The position numbers and the translations under genes were made by a program. This document shows positions 1 to 64,000 of a DNA stretch of 64,000 nt, piece by piece. The stretch comes from Hermatobates lingyangjiaoensis (lineage: Eukaryota; Arthropoda; Insecta; Hemiptera; Hermatobatidae), in contig JAPFBL010000035.1 in the NCBI GenBank assembly GCA_026182355.1, positions 2,478,501 through 2,542,500 of the forward strand, in the 5' to 3' direction. Each line of letters begins with the position of its first letter. Positions within the stretch are counted from its first letter, which is position 1. The notes under the pieces were generated by a model, which was not told where the DNA came from, searched no databases, and was given only the letters and a program-made list of their open reading frames with translations.

Positions 1-480
1 AAACTGATTTCATTAGAGTTTGCATTGTCTTTAGATTATTTAGTTCGTTGAATTGTCTTTTATAATCTGTTATAAATTCACAGAAAGAACACAAATAATG
101 GAGTCCCGAAATATTTCACTACTATATTTTGACTGTCTCGTCATCAGGTAGGAAGATGTGAGTCACTCCAAAGGTATGTAAGGACTGACGTGAAGTTCCA
201 TCTCTTCGGCTGAGGAACCTGAACAAGGAAACAGTTGAAACAAACTGACTTCTATAAATTGTTTATTTATTTACTTTTGTTATTATTCGTTTATCCTTGC
301 GATCTCTTCCTCCGTAAGTTAACTCCACTGAGCGCCACTTCAACGAGATCTCACTTCAATCACTTGTCTTCGGAGCAACTCACATCTTTCTTACTGATGA
401 GGAAGTAGTCAGAATATAGTTGTGAGTTTATGTCATCTCTTTTATGTGTGTTCTTTCTGTAAATCTAGTTTATATATATA
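1..480. mobile_element. Foldback repeat with hammerhead-like tails (family D)
   Basis: Two diverged inverted arms (about 70-215 and 370-470) share the read CTGATGA...ATATAGT.GTGAG.TT followed by TGTGTTCTTTCTGTAAAT. They sit 3' of the gene's stop codon and run into a short (TA)n at 472-481. The left arm, on the minus strand, carries a good hammerhead core at 119-151; the right arm's core is decayed. Confidence 0.6.
119..151 (-). ncRNA. Hammerhead ribozyme-like motif, family D
   Basis: Minus strand: stem I CTAC / GTAG, core CTGATGA, one extra C, short stem II (GA...TC), AAAA in place of GAAA, stem III as palindrome ATAT, cleavage base A. Fully paired stem I and an intact CTGATGA; position G12 is changed, so it is probably inactive. 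Confidence 0.5.
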
Positions 481-997
481 TCTACTATGGAGTATATTTC
501 ACAGGATGTGTCATTTGAGGGAAATAATTGAGTGACTTTCATTGATTTGTAATATTCCAATGAAAAATATTAGTTCAAACGCCTCATTATAATGGTATTT
601 TAGACTTCCGATGAAGAAAAACGTTAAATGTTTGAAACTTATTTTTTTTTATTTCTAACACTTTTTACCTGATTTTCATTCATAATCTAGTCTTTTCTTC
701 TTCTCCTCTCTTGTCTTTTATAAAGAAGTACAAATCCTTTTCTCTGAATGACATTACTCAGCAGGTAATGGAATGATAAGCTCAAGCTAAATTTCATGAC
801 TAATGAATGAATGTAATCATGTAATGCCTGAATGTTATCCTAAGGTGTAAGTATTTCATTTCACTTTTCCACACAATAATTGTAGCGAGACAGTTGACTG
901 TTATGAACGTTCTCATGTCTTGAAGATGAACAGTTACTTATATTTAATCATTATTAAAGGATAATGGACTTATGAATTAATTTCTATGCTAAGTAGC

Positions 998-63751
<62,754 letters not shown>

Positions 63752-64000
63752 CTGATATGAGATCTCATGATTAAATAACAGTAAATGACTTAATTATATA
63801 TATAATTTCTCTTTTATTCAAAATGTTTAACATTTTAATATGTATGAGATTTAAAAAAACTTTTAACATTAAGAATTATTTAACCAATGTTATTAATTTT
63901 GTCTATGAAAAGTAGTTAAAACGAATTGAACATATCAGATTTTCAGTAAAAAAAAGAAGTGTTGAAAACAACTTTTAGCCACTCCAAAGCTTGAATGTTC
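63752..64000. other. Intron upstream of exon A
   Basis: AT-rich minus-strand intron leading to the first acceptor. The NACHT-coding exons must lie beyond the window edge. Confidence 0.7.

Overview
This window is AT-rich, intron-rich eukaryotic nuclear DNA, most likely from an arthropod. I infer this from (TTAGG)n-like tails on a tRNA-derived SINE family, a Penelope-like retroelement, Helitron and hAT remnants, and a host gene of the animal NWD1/NWD2 family. I cannot name the species. There are no prokaryotic features, rRNA genes, functional tRNA genes or CRISPR arrays.

Host gene. One gene occupies almost the whole window on the minus strand. I reconstructed 17 coding exons from splice sites and reading phase: 63646-63751, 59884-60056, 50777-50996, 48404-48616, 46916-47076, 35456-35617, 27336-27463, 19051-19288, 15001-15112, 14280-14386, 13488-13634, 8662-8867, 7084-7283, 5316-5485, 5085-5243, 3448-3637 and 998-1123 (stop at 998-1000). 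They join in frame without an internal stop to give the C-terminal 938 residues of an NWD2-like (NACHT and WD repeat domain) protein. The product runs from the helical region after NACHT, through WD40 propellers, to an acidic tail. The NACHT domain and promoter lie beyond position 64000. All introns are GT-AG except intron 3, which needs a GC-AG donor. Introns range from 72 bp to about 11 kb.

Intron cargo. The introns are packed with mobile DNA. Intron 7 (19.3-27.3 kb) holds a recent Penelope-like element (PLE). It has a 428-codon RT/GIY-YIG reading frame and two 904-bp inverted arms. Around it and elsewhere are many foldback repeats that resemble PLE 3' tails and are often flanked by (TA)n. 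Intron 5 (35.6-46.9 kb) holds a Helitron remnant and a decayed hAT element with terminal inverted repeats and a near-perfect 8-bp target duplication. Intron 4 holds a hAT-like non-autonomous element. About ten copies of one tRNA-derived SINE are scattered through the introns.

Most interesting signal. At least twelve sites carry the type-I hammerhead ribozyme plan: stem I, CTGANGA, stem II, GAAA, a tiny palindromic stem III closed by A-T, the cleavage base, then stem I. The stem I arms differ between families but stay complementary (GCTCT/AGAGC, GACT/AGTC, AACT/AGTT, CTAC/GTAG, CTTC/GAAG, TCTC/GAGA, AGCC/GGCT). That is covariation visible by eye. Hammerhead motifs in Penelope-like elements are established knowledge. 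The abundance here of ribozyme-centred inverted-dimer foldbacks, one with a perfect 65-bp palindrome broken inside ribozyme stem II, suggests a non-autonomous ribozyme-bearing family mobilised by PLE machinery.
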